NCBI GenBank assembly: GCA_019744895.1
Contig: JAIETV010000004.1
Coordinates: 62,001 to 126,000, forward strand
Length of the DNA stretch: 64,000 bases
DNA from: Candidatus Babeliaceae bacterium
Lineage (GTDB): Bacteria; Babelota; Babeliae; Babelales; Babelaceae
Direction of reading: 5' to 3'
Numbering within the stretch: the stretch's first letter is position 1; the number at the start of each line of letters is the position of its first letter. Under the pieces are notes generated by a model. That model saw only the letters and a program-made list of their open reading frames with translations, was not told the DNA's origin and ran no database searches. Positions 43,959 to 53,250 of the stretch are shown one piece after another. The position numbers and the translations under genes are program-made.

Positions 43959-44129
43959 ATGAAATATTTAGCTCTTGCACTCGTAATACTTTCTACTCTC
44001 GCTTTTGTTGGTTGCGGAAAGAAAAAAGTTGAAGTTGCAAAACCCGTAGTTGTAACAGAACAAACAATTGAACGTGTTTCTGGTCCAATGCCCGTTGAAA
44101 TAATTTGGGAAGAGACAGACGGCAAGTAA
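43959..44129 (+). CDS. tiny lipoprotein
   Basis: A 56-residue protein, too short for many gene callers. A basic, hydrophobic signal peptide (MKYLALALVILSTLAFVGCG) ends in a good lipobox (FVGC). A short tail of charged and Val-rich sequence follows (KKKVEVAKPVVVTE). AAAGG precedes the ATG and a strong terminator follows the stop. It is probably co-transcribed with lon. Small lipoproteins of this type can be entericidin-like or envelope-anchoring peptides; no specific function is supported. Confidence 0.7.
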   Translation: MKYLALALVILSTLAFVGCGKKKVEVAKPVVVTEQTIERVSGPMPVEIIWEETDGK

Positions 44130-44149
44130 AAAAAATTTACGGATATCTT

Positions 44150-44180
44150 AAGGGAGCTTTTTAAAGCTCCCTTAATTTTT
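44150..44180 (+). terminator. terminator of the lon-lipoprotein unit
   Basis: AAGGGAGCTTT pairs with AAAGCTCCCTT (11 bp, 2-base loop) and is followed by AATTTTTTATA. Confidence 0.93.
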
Positions 44181-44218
44181 TATACTGAAAATATATTTTT
44201 TAAAACATGAGGTAGTTC

Positions 44219-45274
44219 ATGCGATCATATTCAAAAAAAATATTTAAAAAAATTCTATTATCTTTATTATTAACCTTTCACATTTTTTGCCAAGCTTTAG
44301 TAGAAAAACTTTTATATACTACCGTAAGAATAACTGATCCATGTATTATAGCTCTTGTTCGATCTCAAGCATTTCAACGGTTAGGAAAAGTCGCACAATA
44401 TGGTATAGATCCAAAGGTACTACCTAATCATAGTCATTCACAAAATTATAATCGTGCAAAACATTCATTAGGGGTATATTATCTTTTGCAAAGATATAAA
44501 GCACCATTTACAGAGCAAGTTGCAGGTCTTTTGCATGATGCATCGCATACTGCATTTTCCCATGTCGGTGATAAAGTTTTTAAACATACTGATGGCACAG
44601 ATTCTTACCAAGATTTGCATCACTTAAAATTTATAAGCAGAACAGAGATACCAAAAATTTTAGAAAAATATGGTCTTACACTTGAAAAAATTGATCATAA
44701 AAATCCAGAATTCACTTGTTTAGAGGGGCCCTTACCAGATCTTTGTGCAGACAGAATTGAATATAACTTGTCAGCTGGAGTTTTAGAAAAGCTTATAACC
44801 GAACCTGAGGCAGTCGAAATATTAAATAATTTGCGGTTTGAAAATGATCGCTGGTTTTTTACCAATACTTTTCAGGCAAAAAAATTTGCCATGATTTCAT
44901 TATGGAATACAGAACATGTTTGGGGTTCACAAATGAGTAATTATGTTTCTCATGAATTGGCAGACGCGATTAGAATGGCGTTCGAACTCAATATTCTTTC
45001 ACATGATGAATTTATTCATGGCACTGATGAGGTTGTATGGCAAAAACTCTGCAAAAGTAACAGCACTGAAATACATACCCATCTAAAAAAAATTCTTGAT
45101 GCGCACAAGCATGAAGCAGAAATTAACAGACAATCGAGAAATAATAAGTTCAGAGGTGTAAATCCATTGGTTCTTATAGGTAACAAGTTTACACGATTGA
45201 CAGAATCTGATAAAAAATTTGCGCAAGAGTACGAAAAAGTTAAGAAAAACAGTGCAATTTGTTATTTGTGCTAA
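44219..45274 (+). CDS. exported HD-domain phosphohydrolase (dNTPase/SAMHD1-like)
   Basis: A 351-residue protein. An N-terminal basic and hydrophobic segment (about 7-26, IFKKILLSLLLTFHIFCQA) looks like a signal peptide or anchor. The rest matches HD-superfamily nucleotide phosphohydrolases: FQRLGKVAQYG near residue 52, then R79-x2-H82, H106-D107 in LLHDASHTAFSH, and D178 in CADRIEY. These give the full H...HD...D metal site. Relatives hydrolyse dNTPs or phosphate esters. An exported version is unusual because the usual substrates are cytosolic. If secreted into the host it could alter host nucleotide pools, but this is speculation. Confidence 0.82.
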   Translation: MRSYSKKIFKKILLSLLLTFHIFCQALVEKLLYTTVRITDPCIIALVRSQAFQRLGKVAQYGIDPKVLPNHSHSQNYNRAKHSLGVYYLLQRYKAPFTEQVAGLLHDASHTAFSHVGDKVFKHTDGTDSYQDLHHLKFISRTEIPKILEKYGLTLEKIDHKNPEFTCLEGPLPDLCADRIEYNLSAGVLEKLITEPEAVEILNNLRFENDRWFFTNTFQAKKFAMISLWNTEHVWGSQMSNYVSHELADAIRMAFELNILSHDEFIHGTDEVVWQKLCKSNSTEIHTHLKKILDAHKHEAEINRQSRNNKFRGVNPLVLIGNKFTRLTESDKKFAQEYEKVKKNSAICYLC

Positions 45275-45444
45275 TTTATTTTGTGAAAATTCTATTTTCG
45301 CTATGGTGTATATTAATACAAAAATCTCTTCAGAAATTAAAAAAAATCGTTATTTCCCGAGTAAGATTTTTTGGCTATAGTAAAAAACGCAAATTTTACC
45401 TATACTATATTCTAATAAAAAAATAACCCCAAACCAGTAAAAAT

Positions 45445-46353
45445 ATGCTATTTCTTGTAATTCTTTTATATGCACTTTTTGGATTTACCTTCACTCTGGG
45501 TAAAATTGTTCTATTTTATGCCTCACCCTTTTTTGTTGTTGCAACACGCATGATGATAGGTGGTCTTGCGCTCATGGCTTATTTAACCTTTTTTCACAAG
45601 ATTAAATGTTGGCCTCATAAAAATGATTTTTGGCTTTTTGCGCAATTTATATTTTTTAATATTTGTGCTTTTTACGGTTCGCGGTCATGGGCTTTACAGT
45701 ATTTAACCACATCAAAAGCAGCCCTTTTAATGAATTTGTCGCCATTTTTTACCGCCCTTTTAGCGTATATATTTCTCAAAGAAAAAATCAGCCTCTTAAA
45801 AGCCCTTGGATTATTTATCGGCTTTTCGGGAATGCTGCCCATTCTTATTGCACAAAGTTCTCCTGAAGAAAATATCTGGGGAAGCATCGCCTTTTTATCA
45901 ACACCTGAACTTGTATTAATTTGTGCTGTTGGGTGCTTAAGCTACAGTATGATCGTTATGCAAAAGCTCGTAAAGCACCGCAATGTTAATCCTATACTAG
46001 TTAATTCTATTTCCATGGTTTACGGAGGCGCCGCTATGGGTTTAACATCTATTGCAAGAGCTGAAAAAATGATTTTCGGCGATCCAGTGCTTTTCTGGTC
46101 TGTTATTGGTATGCAAATTATTGTAAGTAACATTTTATGTTCAAATTTGCAGGCATTTTTATTAAGGACTTATTCAACGACCTTCTTAGCATTTGCAAGT
46201 TTCATTTCGCCACTCTGCGCACTGGGCTATGGAGCATTACTCCTCAATGAAGTCATAACATGGCATTTCTTTGCGTCGTTTTTTATTGTTATTATAGGCT
46301 TGACGATTTTTTACGTTGACGACATAAGACAGGGAAAATTAACTCAAGCATGA
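45445..46353 (+). CDS. EamA/DMT-superfamily transporter
   Basis: A 302-residue protein with about ten membrane helices in two repeated halves. EamA phrases include TRMMIGGLALMAYLTFF, SWALQYLTTSKAALLMNLSPFFTALLAYIFLKEKI, and the second-half match FASFISPLCALGYGALLLNEVITWHFF. These transporters export amino acids or metabolites, or import small solutes such as S-adenosylmethionine in Rickettsia and Chlamydia relatives. The substrate is not assignable. It overlaps murD by ATGA and starts a DMT-murD-ftsW run. No Shine-Dalgarno is obvious. Confidence 0.85.
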   Translation: MLFLVILLYALFGFTFTLGKIVLFYASPFFVVATRMMIGGLALMAYLTFFHKIKCWPHKNDFWLFAQFIFFNICAFYGSRSWALQYLTTSKAALLMNLSPFFTALLAYIFLKEKISLLKALGLFIGFSGMLPILIAQSSPEENIWGSIAFLSTPELVLICAVGCLSYSMIVMQKLVKHRNVNPILVNSISMVYGGAAMGLTSIARAEKMIFGDPVLFWSVIGMQIIVSNILCSNLQAFLLRTYSTTFLAFASFISPLCALGYGALLLNEVITWHFFASFFIVIIGLTIFYVDDIRQGKLTQA

Positions 46354-47624
46354 ACTTTAGCGGCTTACATATAGGCGTTTGGGGTACAGGTGTTGTCGGC
46401 AGCAGCGCATTACGTTTTTTCAAAAAAAACGGTGCAAACCTATCAGTTTATGATAGCAATCCTATGCCAGATGATATTAAGAATTTCTGCATGAAAGAGC
46501 ACATCTTTATATACGACCAGGATAAGCTCGAACTTTTTTTAACAAATTGCGATTATATTTTACCAAGTGCTGGAATCAATCTTAAAAATTACAGAAAATA
46601 TCATGTTAAATTTTTGAATGAAGTAGATATTTTCAGTCAGCTTTATAAAAACAGAATTATTGCTGTTACCGGAACTATAGGCAAAACAACCATTACATAT
46701 CTTATAGAAAAAATGCTTGTTTTTTTTGGTTATCGCGCACAAATTGGCGGCAACTTAGGAATTTGTTTATTTGATCTTTTAGATACCCAGCACGAATATG
46801 ATTATGCAGTTTTAGAACTCTCAAGCTTTCAACTTGAACATTCAAAGATATTCGTTCCGGATGTTGCTATTTGGACAAATTTATTTGCAAATCATCTTGA
46901 CAGACATGACACCATGCTTGGATATTTCTTTGCGAAATTTCCAATTATCAAAAATCAAACTTCTGAACATCACGCACTTATACATAACTCTGTTAAGGAA
47001 TTTTTACCAGAAGGTTCTCTTGTTAAAAGTTCTGTAACATATTTTGATTCAAATGTATCAATAAATCTAGAAACGCTTATTACGGATTATAAAACACATA
47101 CTGATCATTACATACTGTTATATGAGTTAGCTCGAATACTCAGTTTAGATACAAATAAGTTATCAGAATTTTTTGATTCATTTGAAACTCCTGAACACCG
47201 TGTTCAATATATAGGAAGGTATCTTGATGTTGATTTTTATGATGATTCAAAATCAACGGTCGTTGAAGCAACCCAGGGCGCGTTACGACGATTTCATGAT
47301 CGAAATGTAATTCTTTTTTTTGGTGGTGTAAGTAAAGGCGTGTCACGAGAACATTTTTTTACTTCTTTGCCTTCAAATATCAGACATATTTGCTTTTTCG
47401 GTAAAGAATCTTCAGAACTCAATACTATGTGCATAAAAACTTCTATACCAAGTACTGACCATATAACACTTGAAGATGCATTCACTCATAGCATATCACT
47501 TATAAAGCCTGGAGATGTTATTCTTTTTTCACCAGGCGGTGCAAGTTTTGATCTTTTCAAAGACTATAAGCAGCGCGGACAGAGATTTCAAGAACTTGTT
47601 AAAAATCTTAAAAAGTCTCTTTAA
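46350..47624 (+). CDS. murD: UDP-N-acetylmuramoylalanine-D-glutamate ligase
   Basis: A 424-residue Mur ligase adding D-Glu to the peptidoglycan precursor. It begins with a nucleotide-binding-like motif (GVWGTGVVGSSALRFF). The ATP-binding P-loop is TGTIGKTT (107-114). Mur-ligase blocks follow (LELSSFQLE, WTNLFANHLDRH, YDDSKSTVVEATQGAL). The C-terminal block is GDVILFSPGGASFDLFKDYKQRG, specific for MurD. Length is normal. Its ATG overlaps the transporter stop, and ftsW follows within 40 bases. Confidence 0.95.
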   Translation: MNFSGLHIGVWGTGVVGSSALRFFKKNGANLSVYDSNPMPDDIKNFCMKEHIFIYDQDKLELFLTNCDYILPSAGINLKNYRKYHVKFLNEVDIFSQLYKNRIIAVTGTIGKTTITYLIEKMLVFFGYRAQIGGNLGICLFDLLDTQHEYDYAVLELSSFQLEHSKIFVPDVAIWTNLFANHLDRHDTMLGYFFAKFPIIKNQTSEHHALIHNSVKEFLPEGSLVKSSVTYFDSNVSINLETLITDYKTHTDHYILLYELARILSLDTNKLSEFFDSFETPEHRVQYIGRYLDVDFYDDSKSTVVEATQGALRRFHDRNVILFFGGVSKGVSREHFFTSLPSNIRHICFFGKESSELNTMCIKTSIPSTDHITLEDAFTHSISLIKPGDVILFSPGGASFDLFKDYKQRGQRFQELVKNLKKSL

Positions 47625-47663
47625 TTCTTGACTTTGCATATATGCTATTTTTATCATCACGTT

Positions 47664-48767
47664 ATGAAAAGCCATACACAAATATTACTTATTTTTTTGT
47701 TTTGCGTAGCGCTTTTGATCACTATAGGCTTTATTTTTATATACTCTTCGAGTTCTGCCTATGCATTAGAACGACACAATGATGCGCTTTTTTACCTAAA
47801 AAAACAGCTACTCGGACTTGTTTTAGGGGTTGTACTAGGTATGATTTTATGCTTTATACCCTTAAAATTTTTGAAAAATGTCTCGCCCTACTTGTTTCTT
47901 GTTTCATTATGCACAACGGCAGCAACATTATTGCCATACATCGGCGTTTCGATACACGGCTCTCATCGCTGGCTTTCACTAGCAGGATTTTCTTTTCAGC
48001 CCAGTGAATTTTTAAAAATATTTTTTATTTTATATTGCGCTTATTTTTTAGAAAAAAAACAGTTTACCTTACATGCCATCAAGCATTATTTACAACTTCT
48101 TATAGTGATAAGTATGACTGCAGGAATATTATTAATACAGCCAGACTTTGGGCAAATGGTTACGCTCAGTGTAACTGCTGTTTTATTATTTTTTTTAGCG
48201 CAAGTGCCAATTACGTATCTTACAATTACAGCTATTCCTGTTTTGCCTATTTTAGGGCTACTTGTTTATCTCAAACCGTACCGATTCCATAGAATCTTAA
48301 TCTTCCAAGACCCTTGGAAAGACCCTCAAGGAGCTGGTTTTCAGATTATACAATCATTAATCGCTATAGGCTCAGGCGGCTTGACAGGTCTAGGAATAGC
48401 ACAATCAAAACAAAAGTTTTTTTATTTACCCATGCATCATACAGATTTTATATTTTCAATTATTGCAGAAGAAACAGGCTTTATTGGCGTAATCTTATTA
48501 ATAGGCGTCTTTGCTCTTTTTATGTTTACTGGCTTTAAGTTGGCAAGCTACATGAAAGAACAATTTTCATTTTTATGTATCGCCGGCATTATTTCTCTCA
48601 TTACATTACAAACCATTATCAATATCGGGGTAGCGTGTGCATTGCTGCCTACAAAAGGAATAGGTCTGCCTTTTATTAGCTATGGGGCATCATCGCTGCT
48701 TGCGCATGTATGTATGATAGGTATTATTTGCAACTGCTTTAAAAGTAACTTCAGGCGCCATTTTTAG
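47664..48767 (+). CDS. ftsW: FtsW/RodA/SpoVE (SEDS) peptidoglycan polymerase
   Basis: A 367-residue SEDS protein with about ten membrane helices. Conserved blocks include YSSSSAYA, HRWLSLAGFSFQPSEFLKIF, LIQPDFGQMVTL, and GAGFQIIQSLIAIGSGGLTGLGIAQSKQKFFYLP. HTDFIFSIIAEETGFIG and LPFISYGASS come later. It polymerises glycan strands with a class B PBP. Proximity to murD favours FtsW over RodA. The ATG at 47664 gives a normal N terminus; a TTG at 47628 lies just after the murD stop. A terminator-like hairpin follows. Confidence 0.92.
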   Translation: MKSHTQILLIFLFCVALLITIGFIFIYSSSSAYALERHNDALFYLKKQLLGLVLGVVLGMILCFIPLKFLKNVSPYLFLVSLCTTAATLLPYIGVSIHGSHRWLSLAGFSFQPSEFLKIFFILYCAYFLEKKQFTLHAIKHYLQLLIVISMTAGILLIQPDFGQMVTLSVTAVLLFFLAQVPITYLTITAIPVLPILGLLVYLKPYRFHRILIFQDPWKDPQGAGFQIIQSLIAIGSGGLTGLGIAQSKQKFFYLPMHHTDFIFSIIAEETGFIGVILLIGVFALFMFTGFKLASYMKEQFSFLCIAGIISLITLQTIINIGVACALLPTKGIGLPFISYGASSLLAHVCMIGIICNCFKSNFRRHF

Positions 48768-48809
48768 GTATTAGTCGATCGTAAGTAGATCAATACTTTA
48801 GTTAGGAGC

Positions 48810-48835
48810 AAAGCTTCATTTCTTGAGCTTTTTTT
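48810..48835 (+). terminator. terminator after ftsW
   Basis: AAAGCT pairs with AGCTTT and is followed by a T-run, in the gap between convergent ftsW and pepA. Confidence 0.6.
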
Positions 48836-48869
48836 AAACTGAACTATTTAATTTTTGCTGCTCTGTATT

Positions 48870-50381
48870 TTATTTAAAATTCATGAGAAAATCGATAAAT
48901 AAACGAACTCCAAACCCGGTAGCTCCTGGACGATAATAGCTCATGTCGGGAACATTAAACGAAGTTCCTGCGATATCTAAATGTGCCCATGGTGTTTCTT
49001 CAACAAAATTTTGTAAGAAAAATCCTGCAGTAATTGCACCAGCTTTATACGTTTCATTACCAATGTTACACATATCGGCGATATGTGAACGAATCGCTCG
49101 TTTATAATCTTGATGAAAAGGAAGACGCCATAAACGATCGCCTGAACGCTTTGACGCAGTGGTTAATTTCTCAACGATATCATCATGATTACTCATCATA
49201 CCGGCAAAAAAGGGTCCTAATGCTGCAGCACATGATCCAGTGAGAGTTGCCACATTAATAATCATATCTGGTTTATAGTGCTTTACTGCATAGGAAAGCG
49301 CATCGGCAAGAATAAGACGACCTTCCGCATCGGTATTTTTGACTTCGGCAGTCATACCATTATAAAATGTTACGATATCGCCAGGCTTAACGGCAGTTCC
49401 TGAAGGCATATTTTCTGCAATAGGTGCAATACCAATAACATTGGCACGCGGTTTTAAATGGGAAATTGCCTCCATGGTTGATATAACTGCTGCAGCGCCT
49501 GCCATATCATCTTTCATTTCATCCATTCGATTTGCAGGCTTAATACTAATACCACCAGAATCAAAAGTAACCCCTTTACCCGTCAGAACAATTGTCGGAG
49601 TATTTTTAAGATCAGTATTATACTCAATTACAACAAAACGACATTCTTGCGCAGAACCTGCAGAAACGGCCGCAAGGCCACCCATACCCATTTTTTTAAT
49701 AGTAGGCTCATCGTAAACCGTAATTTTTAAATTATGGACTTTAGCTATGCGGATCGCATGATTTGCTAAAACTGTAGGAGTCAAAACATCTGCAGGCAAA
49801 TCGCACCATTGGCGTGCTTGATTTACTGCATGACCAATACGCTGCCCAAATTCTATACCAATCGACATCTGATTATGCAAAATCTCTTCAGCACATAGAA
49901 GTATCTCAATGTCACATGTTAATTTATGTGCTGGATCAGTTATAAATTGATCAAAATGATACGCGGCCATCATCGAAACAGATACTAACTCTTTTGTTAA
50001 TTCAAATTCATTAATTCCAAACAAATGGCTATCTGGCATTAATACCGCTACTTTGGCAGCTTTTTCATTTTCTGCAGCTCGAATAACTAAGCCCATTGCG
50101 CGACGAGCGTATTCTAAACGATCAGTTTGAGAGTTTTTTTCAGAACCCAGACCAACAAGCATAATCGTTACCGGCTTGTTTTTTTTAATAGCCGACAAAA
50201 CTAATTGGCTTCCTGTTGCACCGGTAAACTTACGCTTATTTATAACTTCGTTCAACGGTGCATATAGTGTTGAAAAATCTCTAAGTAAACTTTCTGGAAG
50301 GGCATTTTTAAAACAAAAACCAACATAAAGATCAGCATCATGCTCCACTACATGCTGATTGGTGAGTTTAAAGCTAAGCAT
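48870..50381 (-). CDS. pepA: cytosolic leucyl aminopeptidase (M17)
   Basis: A 503-residue zinc/manganese aminopeptidase. The signature NTDAEGRLILADAL is present. Metal-binding blocks occur before it (GKGVTFDSGGISIKP with Lys/Asp, MKDDMAGAA), and the C terminus has THGTSF-like AHLDIAGTSF. These enzymes release N-terminal residues in peptide turnover; some also bind DNA in Xer recombination (E. coli PepA), which is notable with an Xer-like gene in the same window. It is monocistronic. Confidence 0.96.
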   Translation of the reverse strand: MLSFKLTNQHVVEHDADLYVGFCFKNALPESLLRDFSTLYAPLNEVINKRKFTGATGSQLVLSAIKKNKPVTIMLVGLGSEKNSQTDRLEYARRAMGLVIRAAENEKAAKVAVLMPDSHLFGINEFELTKELVSVSMMAAYHFDQFITDPAHKLTCDIEILLCAEEILHNQMSIGIEFGQRIGHAVNQARQWCDLPADVLTPTVLANHAIRIAKVHNLKITVYDEPTIKKMGMGGLAAVSAGSAQECRFVVIEYNTDLKNTPTIVLTGKGVTFDSGGISIKPANRMDEMKDDMAGAAAVISTMEAISHLKPRANVIGIAPIAENMPSGTAVKPGDIVTFYNGMTAEVKNTDAEGRLILADALSYAVKHYKPDMIINVATLTGSCAAALGPFFAGMMSNHDDIVEKLTTASKRSGDRLWRLPFHQDYKRAIRSHIADMCNIGNETYKAGAITAGFFLQNFVEETPWAHLDIAGTSFNVPDMSYYRPGATGFGVRLFIDFLMNFK

Positions 50382-50462
50382 ATACGTTCTTTCATAAGTT
50401 TGAATTACTGTAGTATTAGTATAACATGATACTCATCATACCAAAAAACTTAATAAGAAAAA

Positions 50463-51113
50463 TTAATTTGGTAATCGTCTAAAACCCATTCCAAAACTAA
50501 ATCCATTGGTGGTTGCCAAACCGTAACCTGCTGGGGGCTCGCCTCCCATAACACCATAATAACCAGCAGCATAAAATGATGGTCTAACTAATATTTCTTG
50601 GCGCGGCGCACAACGATTATAACATTCTTTTTGCGTTATACATTCGTGATTGCTACATAAAGTTATCCTATCTCCCACTAGATTTTTTATATAATTAATG
50701 AGCTCTTGTTCGCTCGGGGAGCCCGTTAAGTAATCATAACTGGCGACCATGCCGTCAATAAAAACAATAAAAGTGTCTGAGCTTGTAAGATTTAAAAAAT
50801 TTTTTATATTTTTGATACGATAGCGCGATGAATCGATAGTCATAAAATAAATATCAGCTGCGCGGAATTCAGGATAGCAACTTACATTAAAAAATCTTTT
50901 TTTATTGGCATGATATACAGGTCGGCGCTCAGGACATTGCTCTGCCTGCTGGTGGCGGCAACCATGGAAAATATATGCAACAGTAATTTTGTGATCTGCG
51001 GCTTTATCAAAAAAACGGCCCTGAGTACGAATCTCATCAGCATGTAAAGCGCCATATACAAGCAATAATGCACACATTGATATGATCAAAAAGAGAAGTA
51101 ACCTATATTTCAT
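50463..51113 (-). CDS. secreted cysteine-containing protein of unknown function
   Basis: No family recognised with certainty. The protein is 216 residues with a signal peptide (MKYRLLLFLIISMCALLLVYGALHA). Several cysteines occur in the mature part (HGCRHQQAEQC, LCSNHECITQKECYNRC). A central alternating stretch (DTFIVFIDGMVASYD then SEQELINYIKNLVG) could be a thioredoxin-like core without an active CxxC. The C terminus is Gly/aromatic-rich. It overlaps the upstream hydrolase by ATGA, so it is the last gene of a three-gene operon. DsbD in this window could reduce its disulfides. Confidence 0.65.
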   Translation of the reverse strand: MKYRLLLFLIISMCALLLVYGALHADEIRTQGRFFDKAADHKITVAYIFHGCRHQQAEQCPERRPVYHANKKRFFNVSCYPEFRAADIYFMTIDSSRYRIKNIKNFLNLTSSDTFIVFIDGMVASYDYLTGSPSEQELINYIKNLVGDRITLCSNHECITQKECYNRCAPRQEILVRPSFYAAGYYGVMGGEPPAGYGLATTNGFSFGMGFRRLPN

Positions 51114-52207
51114 AAAATCTCCTTATGGACAAATGGATCATCCATATCCTCAACTATTTTTGCCGTTACTTTATTTTTCAATTCATTATCTAAAAAACTC
51201 TTTATAAATGAACGAACCTTATGGGTATATTTTTCTGGATTATAGAAAAATGAATCGAAATGATTTCTGCCACTCGTAAGCCATAAACGCTTATAACCTG
51301 GTTTGTTAAGATAAATTGAACGAACCGCCTCAATAGGTGCCTTATCGTCATTTTTACATGTAATAAAAAAAGTAGGTACAGTAACTTTTTGTACTTCTTG
51401 AACCGTATTTGATGGTAAAATACAGGTAACAATGTCATGAGTACCAACATGAGCGACTGTTTTAAGTGCAAGTTTTACTATGGCCTGTATGGACGGGTGA
51501 TAGGCATATTTTTTTAATAATCCACGTCCAGGAAGTCCCCATTGGTAACCACCAATAGAAAACGTAAGCTTCTCAATAAGCCTATGGATAACCATTTCAG
51601 TCGAATCAAAAGGGCAATCAAGAATCAGTGCAGAAAACATATCTGGATGCTGGGCTTGGGTAAGGATAGCCGTTACAGCACCCATGGAAAATCCATACGC
51701 AATCAGGGGCAATTTAGAAAGCTCAGGTTTGCTTTTTACAAAGGCAACAGCTCCTTCAAGATCGAGTACCTCATTAACACCAAATGAACTGCATTGATCC
51801 TCTATATTTTCGCCATGGGCTCTAAAATCAAAAACCATAACATTATAATCGTAGAATATGCTGCGTAAAAAACTTACATCATTTTTATTACACATAAATC
51901 CATGACAAATTACTATTGTTGCTCGCGCTCCTGGACGTGTTACTAAGATTCCTTTACGCAAAATCATTTTTTGAGAACCACGAGAATTCGGCACTGAAAA
52001 AATTATGTGTTCAACCTTTCCATTATTATGATATTTTTTCAATTTAGATTGCTTTTTTATCTCAAAATCTTCTTTATCTTTACAATCAGCCGAAGCTATA
52101 GAACGAGTATAAATATTTTTTATATCCCAATAAAACCGCATACCAAGACTGATAAAGATTATTACTGCACCGGTGAGAAAAATCATGAGTACTACTTTTT
52201 TATTCAT
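51110..52207 (-). CDS. membrane-anchored alpha/beta hydrolase
   Basis: A 365-residue protein with an N-terminal anchor (about 5-24). An alpha/beta-hydrolase fold follows: oxyanion motif CHGFMCNK, FDFRAHG, nucleophile elbow GFSMGA (S174), a late acid in ITCKNDD, and histidine in SGRNHFDSF. It resembles serine aminopeptidase S33/BAAT-like lipases and esterases. The substrate is unknown. Start and stop overlap its neighbours by 4 bases each, so the three genes are translationally coupled. The enzyme probably faces the periplasm. Confidence 0.85.
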   Translation of the reverse strand: MNKKVVLMIFLTGAVIIFISLGMRFYWDIKNIYTRSIASADCKDKEDFEIKKQSKLKKYHNNGKVEHIIFSVPNSRGSQKMILRKGILVTRPGARATIVICHGFMCNKNDVSFLRSIFYDYNVMVFDFRAHGENIEDQCSSFGVNEVLDLEGAVAFVKSKPELSKLPLIAYGFSMGAVTAILTQAQHPDMFSALILDCPFDSTEMVIHRLIEKLTFSIGGYQWGLPGRGLLKKYAYHPSIQAIVKLALKTVAHVGTHDIVTCILPSNTVQEVQKVTVPTFFITCKNDDKAPIEAVRSIYLNKPGYKRLWLTSGRNHFDSFFYNPEKYTHKVRSFIKSFLDNELKNKVTAKIVEDMDDPFVHKEIL

Positions 52208-52875
52208 AATCTACCTTTACGTTGTGGATAAGAAAAACTAAATGTTTGATAAAAATTAAGCTGTTTTTCATAGATTCTTAATAATTCAGCAATTTTCGTT
52301 TGAGGTTGATTATACATATTGCCCGGCATTGGAGCCCAAAACCTGCTTGCTTTTGTAATAGCACCTTTGATATTATTTCGTAAAATCTCGTGCATAGCAC
52401 CTGAAACTACCAATAAAAATACGGCTGCAATATCCTGGTTAACAGGACTAAAATCTCGCAATTCTATGCTACTTTTTACCCAATCCCATGTTTTTTGTAA
52501 AAACATGTACCTGCCTGCAGCTGTTGCACAAATTATGCGGTTGCCTACAGAATTACAACATCTTTCGCGCGGGTGATCTTTAAATGTAGTTAATTTCCCT
52601 TTATTACAAAAGCTTATACGATATTGATCGGCGGCAATTCTCACTTCTGGATGATATGAAGTCCCTTCGCCGTGAGCCAACAGATCCAAGAATGCTTTAA
52701 CCCTGACATCTTGTGATAACTTAATAAGGGTTGCTTTATCGGTAGCAATAGCAGGAATCTCAACTTTAACTTGTTGCGATTTAATAGGTGAGTAATTTAA
52801 CGTAACGGATTTATGAGCATGAAGACTAGTCTCAAAAATCGCTAAAACTGAAAATATTAAAATACATTTTTTCAT
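52204..52875 (-). CDS. exported muramidase (phage-lysozyme-type, GH24-like)
   Basis: A 223-residue protein with a signal peptide (MKKCILIFSVLAIFETSLHA). The domain matches the COG4678-type muramidase pattern: FLDLLAHGEGTS (probable catalytic E70), TTFKDHPRE, ATAAGRYMFLQKTWDWV, DFSPVNQDIAAVFLL and GAITKASRFWAPMPG. A Cys-Cys pair (ERCCNSVGNRIIC) is a departure from phage relatives. It would cleave murein glycan strands outside the cytoplasm. It leads an operon with an alpha/beta hydrolase and a secreted protein. No other phage gene is nearby, so it looks domesticated. Confidence 0.82.
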   Translation of the reverse strand: MKKCILIFSVLAIFETSLHAHKSVTLNYSPIKSQQVKVEIPAIATDKATLIKLSQDVRVKAFLDLLAHGEGTSYHPEVRIAADQYRISFCNKGKLTTFKDHPRERCCNSVGNRIICATAAGRYMFLQKTWDWVKSSIELRDFSPVNQDIAAVFLLVVSGAMHEILRNNIKGAITKASRFWAPMPGNMYNQPQTKIAELLRIYEKQLNFYQTFSFSYPQRKGRL

Positions 52876-53250
52876 ACGCTTTATAACCCTCTAATTAGAA
52901 AAACTATAACTTCAACAGGGTTTCCTCTTAGCTAGCATACAACATTTTTATTTCATTTTGTAATATTTTAATGCAAAAAAGATCTAAATTAACGAAAATT
53001 CGGTATGAGAAAAAGTTAAAAAAGTCAGCGCTGGGTTAAAATCTTATTGATTAAAAGGCGAGATTTTAGAAATGACAGATCTGATTTATATTTTTGGCGA
53101 AATTGAAAATTGTTGAAAATATTTTGAAAAATATTTTGGTAAGCATGCACTAAGCAGTAGTGACAATGCGCTTAATCGAGAGATGCAAATGACGCTTATC
53201 GGAGTTAGGTGAGACTAGCTATAATTTTTGCCTGAAATAGGGAAAAATCA
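52876..53250. other. 375-base gap without a recognised gene
   Basis: AT-rich sequence between the muramidase operon and the ribosomal operon 3' end. It holds an 8-bp inverted repeat (TAAAATCT at 53037-53044 and AGATTTTA at 53061-53068) and short AAAATATTTT repeats near 53120-53140. No tRNA, RNase P or tmRNA signature is seen. It must contain the muramidase promoter. Confidence 0.6.

Noticed and set aside
43763-44125. Minus-strand open frame over the lon end and small lipoprotein
   Set aside because: The plus-strand lipoprotein has lipobox, ribosome-binding site and terminator; the reverse frame has none of these.
52204-52875. Muramidase as a prophage remnant
   Set aside because: No phage structural, lysis or integrase genes are nearby, and it has a signal peptide and coupled non-phage partners.
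52876-53250. Gap as a site for RNase P RNA or tmRNA
   Set aside because: No matching core motifs, and the sequence is too AT-rich and unstructured apart from one short inverted repeat.
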